Positions 41,255-50,575 of a stretch of 64,000 nucleotides of DNA are shown piece after piece. A model generated the notes under the pieces. It was not told where the DNA came from and ran no database searches. It saw only the letters and a list, made by a program, of their open reading frames with translations. This DNA is from Arsenophonus sp052174475 (GTDB lineage Bacteria; Pseudomonadota; Gammaproteobacteria; Enterobacterales; Enterobacteriaceae). Each line of letters starts with the position of its first letter. Within the stretch, counting starts at the first letter, position 1. The translations under genes and the position numbers were made by a program. The stretch lies in NCBI GenBank assembly GCA_052174475.1, contig JBQMRO010000044.1, positions 1-64,000 of the forward strand. Direction: 5' to 3'.

Positions 41255-43024
41255 ATGAAGCCTGCACGTTCAATAAAATATAGAAGACGGTACGAAGAAA
41301 AAGTTAGCTATGTTAGCTGGCGTTTCTTGCTGTTATGTACAGGTATAGGATTGGCATTAATTGGTCTCATTATTCGTGTTACTTATCTGCAAATTATTAA
41401 CTCAGAAAAGCTTGTTAGAGAAGGTGATATGCGTTCGCTTCGTGTTCAGAAAGTGACAACCGCTCGCGGTATGATAAGTGATCGTGAGGGACGTCAATTA
41501 GCAGTAAGTGTTCCAGTTTATGCTATTTGGGCTGATCCGAAAATAATTTATAAAAATGGTGGATTAACCAATAATGAACGTTGGCAAGCATTAGCAAATG
41601 AGTTAAGAATACCGCTTGAACAAGTGAATCATAAAATTAGTGTTAATCCTAACAATCAGTTTGTCTATTTAGCTCGCCAAGTAAATCCATCTGTTGGTGA
41701 ATATATTAGCAAATTAAAAATAGCGGGTATTTATTTACGTAAAGAATCGCGTCGTTATTATCCATCTGGTCCAGTATCCGCTCATTTGATTGGGGTAACA
41801 GATATTGATGGCCAGGGAATTGAAGGAATTGAAAAAAGCTTTAACTACCTGTTAACTGGGGCACCAGGCAAAAGGATAGTGCGTAAAGATCGTTATGGGC
41901 AGGTTATTGAAGATGTTTTCTCTATTGATAGGAAGGTTGCTCACGATTTGGTATTAAGTATAGACGAACGGATACAATCATTGGTTTATCGTGAATTAAC
42001 ACGCAGTGTAATGGAAAATAAAGCTGAATCGGGTACTGCTATTTTAGTTGATGTTCACACGGGTGAAGTATTAGCGATGGTTAATAGCCCATCCTATAAC
42101 CCGAACAATCTTGCTGGAACCTCAACTCAAATTATGCGAAATCGTGCGATTACCGATGTATTTGAACCTGGTTCAACAGTTAAACCTATGGTAATTGTTA
42201 GTGCATTAAATAATGGAATTGTCAAAGCCAATAGTGTATTAAATACTCAACCCTATATGATTAATGGTCATGAAATTAAAGATGTAGCAAGGTATAGTAA
42301 GTTATCCATTACTGGTATTTTACAAAAATCAAGTAATGTTGGTGTTTCAAAATTAGCGTTAGCGATGCCTGCAAATGAACTGATAAATGTTTATGCTCGT
42401 TTTGGTTTGGGTAAAGCAACAAATTTAGGATTAATTGGAGAAAGTAGTGGCATATTTCCTAATAAAAAAATGCGGTGGTCTGAGTTTGAAAGGGCTACCT
42501 TTTCTTTTGGTTATGGACTAATGGTGACACCATTACAGTTAGCGCGAGTTTATGCAACAATTGGTAGTTTTGGTATTTATCGTCCACTATCAATTACAAA
42601 AGTTGATCCGCCGGTATCAGGTATTCGTATTTTCCCTGAAAAGATTATGCGCACAGTAGTTCGTATGATGGAAAGTGTCGCATTGCCTGATAGTGGTGGT
42701 GTTCGTGCTGCAGTCAAGGGTTATCGAATAGCAATTAAGACAGGTACAGTAAAAAAAGTGGGTAATGATGGTCATTATATTAATCAATATATTGCTTATA
42801 CAGCAGGAGGTGCACCGGCAAGCAATCCTCGCTATGCTCTCGTTGTGATTATTAATACGCCTACTGCAGGGAAATATTACGGTGGTGCTGTTTCTGCACC
42901 CGTATTTGGATCCATTATGGGCGCCGTTTTACGTTTAATGAATATAGAGCCTGATGCATTGATCTCAAATGAGAATGAATTAGTAATTAACAAGATAAAA
43001 GAGGGTACAGGTGGGAGATCGTAA
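41255..43024 (+). CDS. ftsI: Septal peptidoglycan transpeptidase FtsI (PBP3)
   Basis: FtsI crosslinks septal peptidoglycan. The 589-residue product (588 in E. coli) has an N-terminal membrane helix (about 22-42), a PBP dimer domain and a C-terminal transpeptidase with all active-site motifs: S-T-V-K in E-P-G-S-T-V-K-P-M (Ser about 306), S-S-N near 358 and K-T-G-T near 494. It overlaps murE by 14 nt. Its frame is intact, so septal wall synthesis and beta-lactam targets remain. Confidence 0.97.
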   Translation: MKPARSIKYRRRYEEKVSYVSWRFLLLCTGIGLALIGLIIRVTYLQIINSEKLVREGDMRSLRVQKVTTARGMISDREGRQLAVSVPVYAIWADPKIIYKNGGLTNNERWQALANELRIPLEQVNHKISVNPNNQFVYLARQVNPSVGEYISKLKIAGIYLRKESRRYYPSGPVSAHLIGVTDIDGQGIEGIEKSFNYLLTGAPGKRIVRKDRYGQVIEDVFSIDRKVAHDLVLSIDERIQSLVYRELTRSVMENKAESGTAILVDVHTGEVLAMVNSPSYNPNNLAGTSTQIMRNRAITDVFEPGSTVKPMVIVSALNNGIVKANSVLNTQPYMINGHEIKDVARYSKLSITGILQKSSNVGVSKLALAMPANELINVYARFGLGKATNLGLIGESSGIFPNKKMRWSEFERATFSFGYGLMVTPLQLARVYATIGSFGIYRPLSITKVDPPVSGIRIFPEKIMRTVVRMMESVALPDSGGVRAAVKGYRIAIKTGTVKKVGNDGHYINQYIAYTAGGAPASNPRYALVVIINTPTAGKYYGGAVSAPVFGSIMGAVLRLMNIEPDALISNENELVINKIKEGTGGRS

Positions 43025-44498
43025 TTTACACGATTTACTTGCACCATTGGGTATTAATGCACCAAATAAGGTGTTACGAAAAATAATACTTGATAGCCGT
43101 AATGTAGCGACAGGAGACCTATTTTTAGCAGTTAAGGGTCATAAAATAGATGGACGACAATATATTTCTAAAGCGATAGCACAAGGTGTTGCAGCAATTA
43201 TTGCTGAAGCACAAGGCGAGACTGAAGATGGAACAATTAGATATATGCATGGCGTTCCTATTGTTTATATTAACGATCTGAATAATCAATTATCATTATT
43301 AGCAGGAAAATTTTATCAACATCCAGCTGAAAAGTTAAGATTAATTGGTGTAACAGGAACAAATGGTAAAACAACCACTGCTCAGCTAATTGCTCAATGG
43401 CTGAAAGGGGTTGGCGAAGTTACTGCCATAATGGGCACAGTGGGTAATGGAATATTAGGACAAATTATACCTAGCGAAAATACCACCGGCTCTGCGGTTA
43501 ACATTCAGGCTGAATTGCAGTTGTTGGTTGATAAACAAACTACTTTAGTGGTTATGGAAGTTTCCTCCCATGGTTTAGTGCAAGGTCGGGTTTCTGCTAT
43601 TCCTTTTACCGCTACTGTATTTACTAATTTAAGTCGTGATCACCTTGATTATCATGGTGATATGGAAAATTATGCAGCCGCAAAATGGTTATTATTTTCA
43701 ACCCATAAATCTGATAAACAGATTATTAATGTGGATGATGATACAGGTTTGCAGTGGCTTAAAATATTGCCACACGCATGTGCAGTTTCAATGAAAAAAT
43801 GTATACCAATTAATTGGCAAGGTGCTTGGGTGTTAGTAGAGCAAGTTAATTATCATGATCGTGGGGCGACCATTTATTTTAATTCAAGTTGGGGGAAAAG
43901 TTCGCTAAAAAGCCCATTAATGGGGGCTTTTAATATTAATAATATCATGCTAGCCATGGCAACACTTTTAATGATAGGTTACCCATTTGATACAGTAATA
44001 GAATCATCGAATGCCTTACAATCAGTTTGTGGACGAATGGAAGTTTTCAGCTCTTCAGGACATCCAACTGTTGTTGTCGATTATGCTCATACTCCTGATG
44101 CACTTGAAAAAGCATTAATTTCACTTCGTCTCCATTGTCGTAGCAAACTTTGGTGTGTATTTGGTTGTGGTGGTGATCGAGATAAGGGTAAACGTCCATT
44201 GATGGGGAGTGTAGCTGAACAATATGCTGATATTGTAGTAGTAACTGATGATAATCCACGTAGTGAAGAGCCGAAAGCTATCATTAATGATATTTTGAGC
44301 GGTTTTCTTGACCCTGGTCGAGCAATCTCTATTCTAGGACGAGTGGAAGCGGTCACCACTGTGATTATGCAGGCAAATACTGATGATGTCATATTAATTG
44401 CCGGCAAAGGTCATGAAGATTATCAAATTATTGGTGATCGTAGACTCGATTATTCTGATCGCTTTACGGTAGCTCAGCTATTAGGGGTGATGGTATGA
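43011..44498 (+). CDS. murE: UDP-MurNAc-L-Ala-D-Glu:meso-diaminopimelate ligase
   Basis: MurE adds meso-DAP to the peptidoglycan precursor in the cytosol. The 495-residue product (E. coli 495) starts at a GTG inside ftsI; no better start lies downstream, and M-G-D-R-N-L-H-D-L-L-A-P matches the family. ATP-binding G-V-T-G-T-N-G-K-T-T lies at about 113-122, the carbamylated-Lys region in Y-A-A-A-K-W-L-L (about 225), and the DAP-selecting D-D-N-P-R motif near 413. Confidence 0.96.
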   Translation: MGDRNLHDLLAPLGINAPNKVLRKIILDSRNVATGDLFLAVKGHKIDGRQYISKAIAQGVAAIIAEAQGETEDGTIRYMHGVPIVYINDLNNQLSLLAGKFYQHPAEKLRLIGVTGTNGKTTTAQLIAQWLKGVGEVTAIMGTVGNGILGQIIPSENTTGSAVNIQAELQLLVDKQTTLVVMEVSSHGLVQGRVSAIPFTATVFTNLSRDHLDYHGDMENYAAAKWLLFSTHKSDKQIINVDDDTGLQWLKILPHACAVSMKKCIPINWQGAWVLVEQVNYHDRGATIYFNSSWGKSSLKSPLMGAFNINNIMLAMATLLMIGYPFDTVIESSNALQSVCGRMEVFSSSGHPTVVVDYAHTPDALEKALISLRLHCRSKLWCVFGCGGDRDKGKRPLMGSVAEQYADIVVVTDDNPRSEEPKAIINDILSGFLDPGRAISILGRVEAVTTVIMQANTDDVILIAGKGHEDYQIIGDRRLDYSDRFTVAQLLGVMV

Positions 44499-45877
44499 TC
44501 CCTATTTCATTGAAGCAATTAGCTACTGTAACACAAGGTACTTTGCAGCACATAAATAATCAACAGGCAGCAAGTTTATGGCTTAATGTAATAACAACTA
44601 ATAGCCGTCAGCAATCAATTAATGGTTTGTTTATTGCTTTAAAGGGTGACCATTTTGATGGTCATCATTTTGCTAAAGAGGCTGCTACAGTTGGTGCTAT
44701 AGCATTGTTAGTCGAACGGCCGTTAACTATTCACTGCCCCCAAATTATCGTTAAAGATACGCGTTTAGCTATGGGAAAATTAGCAGCTTGGGTTCGATCG
44801 CAAAGCAAAGCTAAGGTTATAGGGTTAACTGGATCTTCTGGCAAAACCTCGGTTAAAGAGATGGTGGCTGCTATTCTATCTCAATGTGGTACAACACTTT
44901 TTACTGAAGGTAATTTCAATAATGATATTGGTGTGTCGTTAACATTATTTAGGTTAACGAAAGAGCACCAATATGCAGTGATTGAAATAGGAGCTAATCA
45001 TATAGGTGAAATCGCATATATCACTGATTTGGTTAAATCGGATAGTGTATTAGTTAATAATATATTTGCTGCTCATCTTGAAGGTTTTAGTTCATTATCG
45101 GGAGTTGCTAATGCAAAGGGAGAAATATTTAAGGGGTTAGCGGAAAAAGGAACGGCGGTTATTAATTTAACTAGCCATGATTGGAAAAACTGGCAATCTT
45201 ATTTTAAGGAACAACAAACTATTTGGCGTTTTTCTATAACGAAACAGAAACAGGCTGATTTTTATCCAGTAAATATTATTACAAAATCAATAGTGAATAA
45301 ATTTGAATTGCATACCCCAACCGGGGCTATCTCAATAGTGTTACCTTTACTCGGTAAACATAATATTGCTAACGCATTAGCGGCTAGTGCTTTAGCTATG
45401 TCTGTTGGCGCAACGCTTGAGCATATTAGGATTGGATTGGCAGCTGTTAAGCCGGTATCGGGTCGTTTATACCCAATCTATTTAGCGCCAGGTAAACTTA
45501 TTTTAGATGATACATACAATGCCAATACCAGCTCCATGATTGCTGCGGCTGCTATTTTATCTCAAATGCCTGGGTATCGTATTTTCGTTGTCGGTGATAT
45601 GAGTGAATTAGGTAAACAAACTAAAAAATATCATCAAGAAGTAGGCGTAGCTACTCATAAAATGAAACTTGACAGAGTGTTAAGTGTTGGTCAACAAAGT
45701 ATTTTTGTTAGCCAACAGAGCAGTTGCGGCGAGCATTTTGCTTCTAAAAAAGAGTTAATTACAAAACTAATATCATTAATAAGAGATCATGAAACCGTAT
45801 CAATTTTAGTTAAAGGTTCGCGTAGTACGGGAATGGAAAAAGTTGTACATGCCATACAGGAGTGCTTTTTATGCTAG
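44495..45877 (+). CDS. murF: UDP-MurNAc-tripeptide--D-alanyl-D-alanine ligase
   Basis: MurF attaches D-Ala-D-Ala, completing UDP-MurNAc-pentapeptide. The 460-residue product (452 in E. coli) begins with an ATGA overlap of murE. The P-loop G-L-T-G-S-S-G-K-T is at about 109-117, with A-V-I-E-I-G-A-N-H-I-G-E, D-D-T-Y-N-A-N at about 335-341 and V-G-D-M-S-E-L-G. It overlaps mraY slightly at its end. Confidence 0.96.
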   Translation: MIPISLKQLATVTQGTLQHINNQQAASLWLNVITTNSRQQSINGLFIALKGDHFDGHHFAKEAATVGAIALLVERPLTIHCPQIIVKDTRLAMGKLAAWVRSQSKAKVIGLTGSSGKTSVKEMVAAILSQCGTTLFTEGNFNNDIGVSLTLFRLTKEHQYAVIEIGANHIGEIAYITDLVKSDSVLVNNIFAAHLEGFSSLSGVANAKGEIFKGLAEKGTAVINLTSHDWKNWQSYFKEQQTIWRFSITKQKQADFYPVNIITKSIVNKFELHTPTGAISIVLPLLGKHNIANALAASALAMSVGATLEHIRIGLAAVKPVSGRLYPIYLAPGKLILDDTYNANTSSMIAAAAILSQMPGYRIFVVGDMSELGKQTKKYHQEVGVATHKMKLDRVLSVGQQSIFVSQQSSCGEHFASKKELITKLISLIRDHETVSILVKGSRSTGMEKVVHAIQECFLC

Positions 45878-46953
45878 TTTGGTTAGCTAAATATTTAGTT
45901 AAATATTTTTCTGGCTTTAATCTTTTTTCCTATTTGACATTTCGGGCTATCACCAGTTTATTAACAGCTTTGATGATTGCGTTATGGATGGGACCTCATT
46001 TAATTTCCTATTTGCAAAAATTACAAATAAGTCAAATTGTACGTAATGAAGGTCCCGAATCCCATTTTAGCAAACGTGGCACACCTACCATGGGAGGTGT
46101 GTTGATCTTATCTTCTATTATGATTTCAGTCATGCTATGGGCACGGTTAAATAACCCCTATGTTTGGTATGTATTAGCTGTTTTATTAGGATATGGTCTT
46201 ATTGGCTTTATTGATGATTATCATAAAGTGGTACGTAAAAATTCTAGAGGATTGATCGCTCGTTGGAAATATTTTTGGCAATCTATATTGGCTTTAGGAA
46301 TAGCATTTTCTTTATACAGCACAGGTAAAGATACGGCAGTTACTCAATTAGTTGTACCGTTTTTTAAAGATGTCATGCCACAACTTGGTCTTTTTTATAT
46401 TTTACTGATTTATTTTGTTATTGTTGGCACAAGTAATGCAGTTAATTTAACTGATGGATTAGATGGCTTAGCGATTATGCCAACTGTTTTTATTTCGGCA
46501 GGTTTTGCATTAGTGGCTTGGGCAACGGGTAATTTTAATTTTTCTAACTATTTAAAAATTCCTTATATCAACCATGCAGGTGAATTAGTTGTAGTTTGTA
46601 CGGCAATTGTAGGTGCCGGGTTGGGATTTTTATGGTTTAACACTTATCCTGCGCAAGTTTTCATGGGTGATGTTGGCTCGTTGGCATTAGGTGGCGCATT
46701 GGGAACGATTGCGGTTTTACTACGGCAGGAATTTTTATTGTTGATTATGGGTGGAGTGTTTGTCATTGAAACCTTATCGGTAATTTTACAAGTGGGATCA
46801 TTTAAACTACGCGGTCAACGTATTTTTCGGATGGCGCCGATCCATCATCATTATGAATTAAAAGGGTGGCCTGAACCTAGAGTTATTGTGCGTTTTTGGA
46901 TCATCTCATTAATGTTGGTATTGATTGGATTGCTAACATTAAAGATACGTTAA
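45871..46953 (+). CDS. mraY: Phospho-MurNAc-pentapeptide transferase MraY
   Basis: MraY moves phospho-MurNAc-pentapeptide onto undecaprenyl phosphate to form lipid I in the inner membrane. From the ATG at 45871, preceded by GGAG, the product has 360 residues, exactly the E. coli length; an upstream GTG is less likely. About ten membrane segments are visible. Key residues: the D-D-Y near 115-117, N-L-T-D-G-L-D-G-L-A (about 190-199), G-D-V-G-S-L-A-L-G and the H-H-H-Y-E cluster near 325. Confidence 0.97.
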   Translation: MLVWLAKYLVKYFSGFNLFSYLTFRAITSLLTALMIALWMGPHLISYLQKLQISQIVRNEGPESHFSKRGTPTMGGVLILSSIMISVMLWARLNNPYVWYVLAVLLGYGLIGFIDDYHKVVRKNSRGLIARWKYFWQSILALGIAFSLYSTGKDTAVTQLVVPFFKDVMPQLGLFYILLIYFVIVGTSNAVNLTDGLDGLAIMPTVFISAGFALVAWATGNFNFSNYLKIPYINHAGELVVVCTAIVGAGLGFLWFNTYPAQVFMGDVGSLALGGALGTIAVLLRQEFLLLIMGGVFVIETLSVILQVGSFKLRGQRIFRMAPIHHHYELKGWPEPRVIVRFWIISLMLVLIGLLTLKIR

Positions 46954-46955
46954 CA

Positions 46956-48266
46956 ATGACTAATTATCATGGTAAAAAAGTTGTTATTATTGGATTAGGT
47001 CAGACAGGTCTATCCTGTGTCGACTTTTCTCTCTCTCGCCAGGTTGTGCCACGCGTAATTGATACCCGAATAACACCGCCATGTAAGGATAAATTACCGA
47101 TGGAAGTTGCCTCTCACTACGGTAGTTGGAATAGTGAATGGTTGATGGCAGCTGATTTAATCGTTGTAAGCCCAGGGATTTCACTTGCTACCACAGAATT
47201 AAAAATAGCCGCAGATAAAGGTATTGAAATTATTGGTGATATTGAACTTTTTTGTCGTGAAACAACTAAACCAATAGTTGCTGTCACCGGTTCTAATGGT
47301 AAGAGCACAGTTACAGCATTAGTTGGTGAAATGGCAAAAGCAGCTAATTGGCAAGTTGCAGTTGGTGGCAATATAGGAACGCCAGCGCTGACATTATTAG
47401 TAAAAAATTATGACTTATATGTATTAGAGCTTTCTAGTTTTCAGCTTGAAACAACATCAAGTTTAAACGCTGCGGTAGCAACCATATTAAATGTGACAGA
47501 AGATCATATAGATCGGTATCCGACCGGCATTGAACAGTACCGTGCAGCTAAGTTACGAATTTATACTGACGCTAATGTTTGTATTGTTAATGAACAAGAT
47601 CCACAAACCTGGCCGTTACTTGGCCGTGATGCCCGTTGTATCAGTTTTGGTATTAATAGTGGCGATTATCAATTAAATACTTGTTTTCAAGAACTGCAAA
47701 TAAAAGGGCAGCCGATTATCAATACTGCTGAAATAAGGCTAATTGGACAGCATAACTATCTTAATGGAATTACTGCCATGGCTTTAGCAGATGCAGTTAA
47801 TATTCCACGTAAGGCTAGTTTAGCAGCATTAACTCAATATGCAGGCTTACCTCATCGTTGCCAATTAGTTCATCAACATCAAGATATTCAATGGATTAAT
47901 GATTCTAAATCAACTAATGTTGGCAGTACAAAAGAAGCTTTAAAAAGTTTACAAGTAGAAGGAACGCTTTATTTATTATTGGGTGGAGATGGAAAATCAG
48001 CAGATTTTTCACCGTTAAAACCATATGTTTCAGCAAAAAATATTAAATTATACTGTTTTGGTTGTGATGGTTATCAATTAGCACAGTTAAAACCAAATAG
48101 TTTACTACTAGATACAATGGAGCAATGTCTACGTGCTATTGCACCAGAATTGAAAGCTGGTGATATGGTGCTTCTCTCACCAGCTTGTGCTAGCTTCGAT
48201 CAATTTCATAATTTTGAACAACGGGGTGATAGATTTAGCCAATTAGCAAAGGAGTTAGGTCAATGA
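46956..48266 (+). CDS. murD: UDP-MurNAc-L-alanine--D-glutamate ligase
   Basis: MurD adds D-Glu to UDP-MurNAc-L-Ala. The start M-T-N-Y-H-G-K-K-V-V-I-I-G-L-G-Q-T-G-L-S at 46956 sits 2 nt after mraY; an in-frame ATG 60 nt upstream would lie inside mraY and is unlikely. The 436 residues match the family (438). V-T-G-S-N-G-K-S-T (about 110-118) is the ATP loop, and N-D-S-K-S-T-N (about 316-322) is conserved. It overlaps ftsW by 4 nt. Confidence 0.96.
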   Translation: MTNYHGKKVVIIGLGQTGLSCVDFSLSRQVVPRVIDTRITPPCKDKLPMEVASHYGSWNSEWLMAADLIVVSPGISLATTELKIAADKGIEIIGDIELFCRETTKPIVAVTGSNGKSTVTALVGEMAKAANWQVAVGGNIGTPALTLLVKNYDLYVLELSSFQLETTSSLNAAVATILNVTEDHIDRYPTGIEQYRAAKLRIYTDANVCIVNEQDPQTWPLLGRDARCISFGINSGDYQLNTCFQELQIKGQPIINTAEIRLIGQHNYLNGITAMALADAVNIPRKASLAALTQYAGLPHRCQLVHQHQDIQWINDSKSTNVGSTKEALKSLQVEGTLYLLLGGDGKSADFSPLKPYVSAKNIKLYCFGCDGYQLAQLKPNSLLLDTMEQCLRAIAPELKAGDMVLLSPACASFDQFHNFEQRGDRFSQLAKELGQ

Positions 48267-49456
48267 TGATGTTTAACTTAAAACGACTAACAAGTTGGGC
48301 TGACGGTGAACCTAATAACGATATTCTGGATAAGATTCTTTATGATCGCACCTTAGTTTGGCTTACATTAGGTCTGGCTATAATTGGTTTTATTATGGTG
48401 ACATCAGCTTCGATGCCGGTTGGGGAGCGTTTAACGCAAGATCCTTTTTTCTTTGCTAAACGTAATGTTGTCTATCTGATTTTATCATTTTGTTTAGCTT
48501 TATTAGTCTTAAATATTCCAATGGTGCGGTGGGAAAAATATAATTTTTTATTATTAATAATCGCTTTGATACTATTATTAGTGGTATTGGTTGCCGGTAA
48601 CTCAGTTAATGGTGCCTCTCGTTGGATTAATATCGGTGTTGTTCGTATACAGCCGGCTGAAATCGCAAAATTAGCCCTATTTTGCTATGTATCTAGTTAT
48701 TTAGTTAGAAAAACCGATGAGATACGAACACAATTTTTAGGCTTTATTAAACTGATGTGCATTTTAATATTAATGGCTATTCTACTGCTATTGCAGCCTG
48801 ATTTAGGTACAGTAATTGTATTGGTTGTGACAACTTTAGGATTACTATTTCTTTCAGGTGTTAGATTAGCACCGTTTATTATCAGTATTGTTATTTGTGT
48901 GATAGGTGTCATTGGCTCAATCTATTTAAAGCCTTATCGTTTACGTAGAATAACCTCTTTTCTCAATCCATGGGCAGATCCTTTTGCTAGTGGTTATCAA
49001 TTAACACAATCTTTAATGGCGTTTGGGCGGGGTGAATTATGGGGTCAAGGTTTAGGTAACTCTATTCAAAAATTAGAATATTTACCTGAAGCACATACTG
49101 ATTTTATTTTCTCAGTTTTAGCGGAAGAACTAGGTTATATCGGTGCTGTGTTAGTGCTTTTAATGTTATTTTTCGTTGCTTTTCGCAGCATGATGATTGG
49201 CAAGCGGGCATTAGATACGAAACAACATTTCTCTGGTTATTTAGCTTGCTCAATCGGTATCTGCTTCACTTTCCAAGCGTTGATTCATGTTGGCGCGGCA
49301 GCAGGAATGTTACCAACTAAAGGGTTGACACTACCGTTCATTAGTTATGGTGGCTCTAGTCTATTAATTATGTTTATTGCTATAGCTATCTTATTACGTA
49401 TCGATTTTGAAACACGTATTAAGAGAGCTCAAGCATTTATATGGAGAACGAAATGA
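48263..49456 (+). CDS. ftsW: Septal peptidoglycan glycosyltransferase FtsW
   Basis: FtsW is the SEDS-family polymerase that works with FtsI at the septum. The 397-residue product (414 in E. coli) has about ten membrane helices. Conserved blocks are V-N-G-A-S-R-W-I-N-I-G, the Q-P-D-L-G-T region near 178-183 and, in the long loop, the catalytic-type Asp in A-H-T-D-F-I-F-S. The late P-T-K-G-L-T-L-P-F-I-S-Y-G-G-S-S signature is complete. It overlaps murD by 4 nt (ATGA). Confidence 0.96.
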   Translation: MMMFNLKRLTSWADGEPNNDILDKILYDRTLVWLTLGLAIIGFIMVTSASMPVGERLTQDPFFFAKRNVVYLILSFCLALLVLNIPMVRWEKYNFLLLIIALILLLVVLVAGNSVNGASRWINIGVVRIQPAEIAKLALFCYVSSYLVRKTDEIRTQFLGFIKLMCILILMAILLLLQPDLGTVIVLVVTTLGLLFLSGVRLAPFIISIVICVIGVIGSIYLKPYRLRRITSFLNPWADPFASGYQLTQSLMAFGRGELWGQGLGNSIQKLEYLPEAHTDFIFSVLAEELGYIGAVLVLLMLFFVAFRSMMIGKRALDTKQHFSGYLACSIGICFTFQALIHVGAAAGMLPTKGLTLPFISYGGSSLLIMFIAIAILLRIDFETRIKRAQAFIWRTK

Positions 49457-50520
49457 TCCAACCAAAACGCCTTCTAGTGATGGCAGGGGGTACTGGAGGG
49501 CATGTTTTTCCAGGACTAGCAGTAGCTAATTATCTAAAGCTGCAAGGCTGGGATGTTCGTTGGTTAGGAACCGCTGATCGAATGGAGGCAGATTTAGTTC
49601 CTAAGCATGGCATCGAAATTGAATTTATAAAAATTTCAGGTTTACGTGGTAAAGGTATTAAAGCAGTGCTGCTAGCACCGTTTAAAGTTATTAAAGCAAT
49701 AAAACAGGCAAAAATTATTATGCAACGTTATCAACCTGATGTTGTATTAGGTATGGGAGGATATGTTTCTGGCCCTGGCGGTATTGCTGCATGGTTATCT
49801 AATATTCCAATTGTACTGCATGAGCAAAATGGGGTACCAGGGTTGACTAACCGTTGCCTAGCTAAAATTGCCAACCGTGTTTTACAAGCTTTTCCTAATG
49901 CCTTCTCTAATGCTGCTGTAGTAGGAAACCCAGTTCGTGAAGCGGTATTAGCTTTACCTAAACCTGAGGAACGTTTAATTGATCGTGATGGTGCTATTCG
50001 AATTTTAGTTATAGGTGGTAGTCAAGGGGCAAGAATTTTAAACCAAACATTACCCGAAGTCGCGGCTCAATTAGATGAAAAAGTGATCATTTGGCATCAA
50101 GCAGGCAAAGGTGCTAAGAAAATGACAGAAACTTTATATAAAAAGTTATGTAGTAAATCAGATACTTATAAAGTAACTGAATTTATTGATGATGTAGCTA
50201 AGGCTTATGCCTGGGCTGATATCATCGTTTGTCGTGCAGGTGCTTTAACTGTTAGTGAAATTGCTGCTGCCGGCTTACCAGCAATTTTTATTCCATTCCA
50301 GCATAAAGATCGGCAACAGTATTGGAATGCGTTACCGCTAGAAAAGGCTGGAGCAGCTAAAATTATTGAGAAACCGCAATTTTTAACGAACACGTTGGTA
50401 AAGCTATTAAGAGAATGGTCGCGGCCACAGTTATTGGATATGGCAAAAAAAGCACGAGCGATATCGATTACAGATGCAACTAAACGTGTGGCGGCAACCT
50501 TAATTGAAGTTGCTAAATAA
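49453..50520 (+). CDS. murG: UDP-GlcNAc:lipid I N-acetylglucosaminyltransferase MurG
   Basis: MurG adds GlcNAc to lipid I, making lipid II at the inner face of the membrane. The ATG at 49453 (ATGA overlap with the ftsW stop) gives 355 residues, the E. coli length; an ATG four codons upstream is possible. G-G-T-G-G-H-V-F-P-G-L (about 11-21), G-M-G-G-Y-V-S-G-P-G-G, H-E-Q-N-G-V-P-G and, in the C-domain, G-G-S-Q-G-A and R-A-G-A-L-T-V-S-E are intact. Confidence 0.96.
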   Translation: MIQPKRLLVMAGGTGGHVFPGLAVANYLKLQGWDVRWLGTADRMEADLVPKHGIEIEFIKISGLRGKGIKAVLLAPFKVIKAIKQAKIIMQRYQPDVVLGMGGYVSGPGGIAAWLSNIPIVLHEQNGVPGLTNRCLAKIANRVLQAFPNAFSNAAVVGNPVREAVLALPKPEERLIDRDGAIRILVIGGSQGARILNQTLPEVAAQLDEKVIIWHQAGKGAKKMTETLYKKLCSKSDTYKVTEFIDDVAKAYAWADIIVCRAGALTVSEIAAAGLPAIFIPFQHKDRQQYWNALPLEKAGAAKIIEKPQFLTNTLVKLLREWSRPQLLDMAKKARAISITDATKRVAATLIEVAK

Positions 50521-50575
50521 ACTGATTTTGTATTGAAAAATATTGAAATCATCGATAGAGATAGTGAAAAGTAAA

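Noticed and set aside
44087..44407. 106-codon minus-strand frame in murE
   Set aside because: Shadow of an intact gene.
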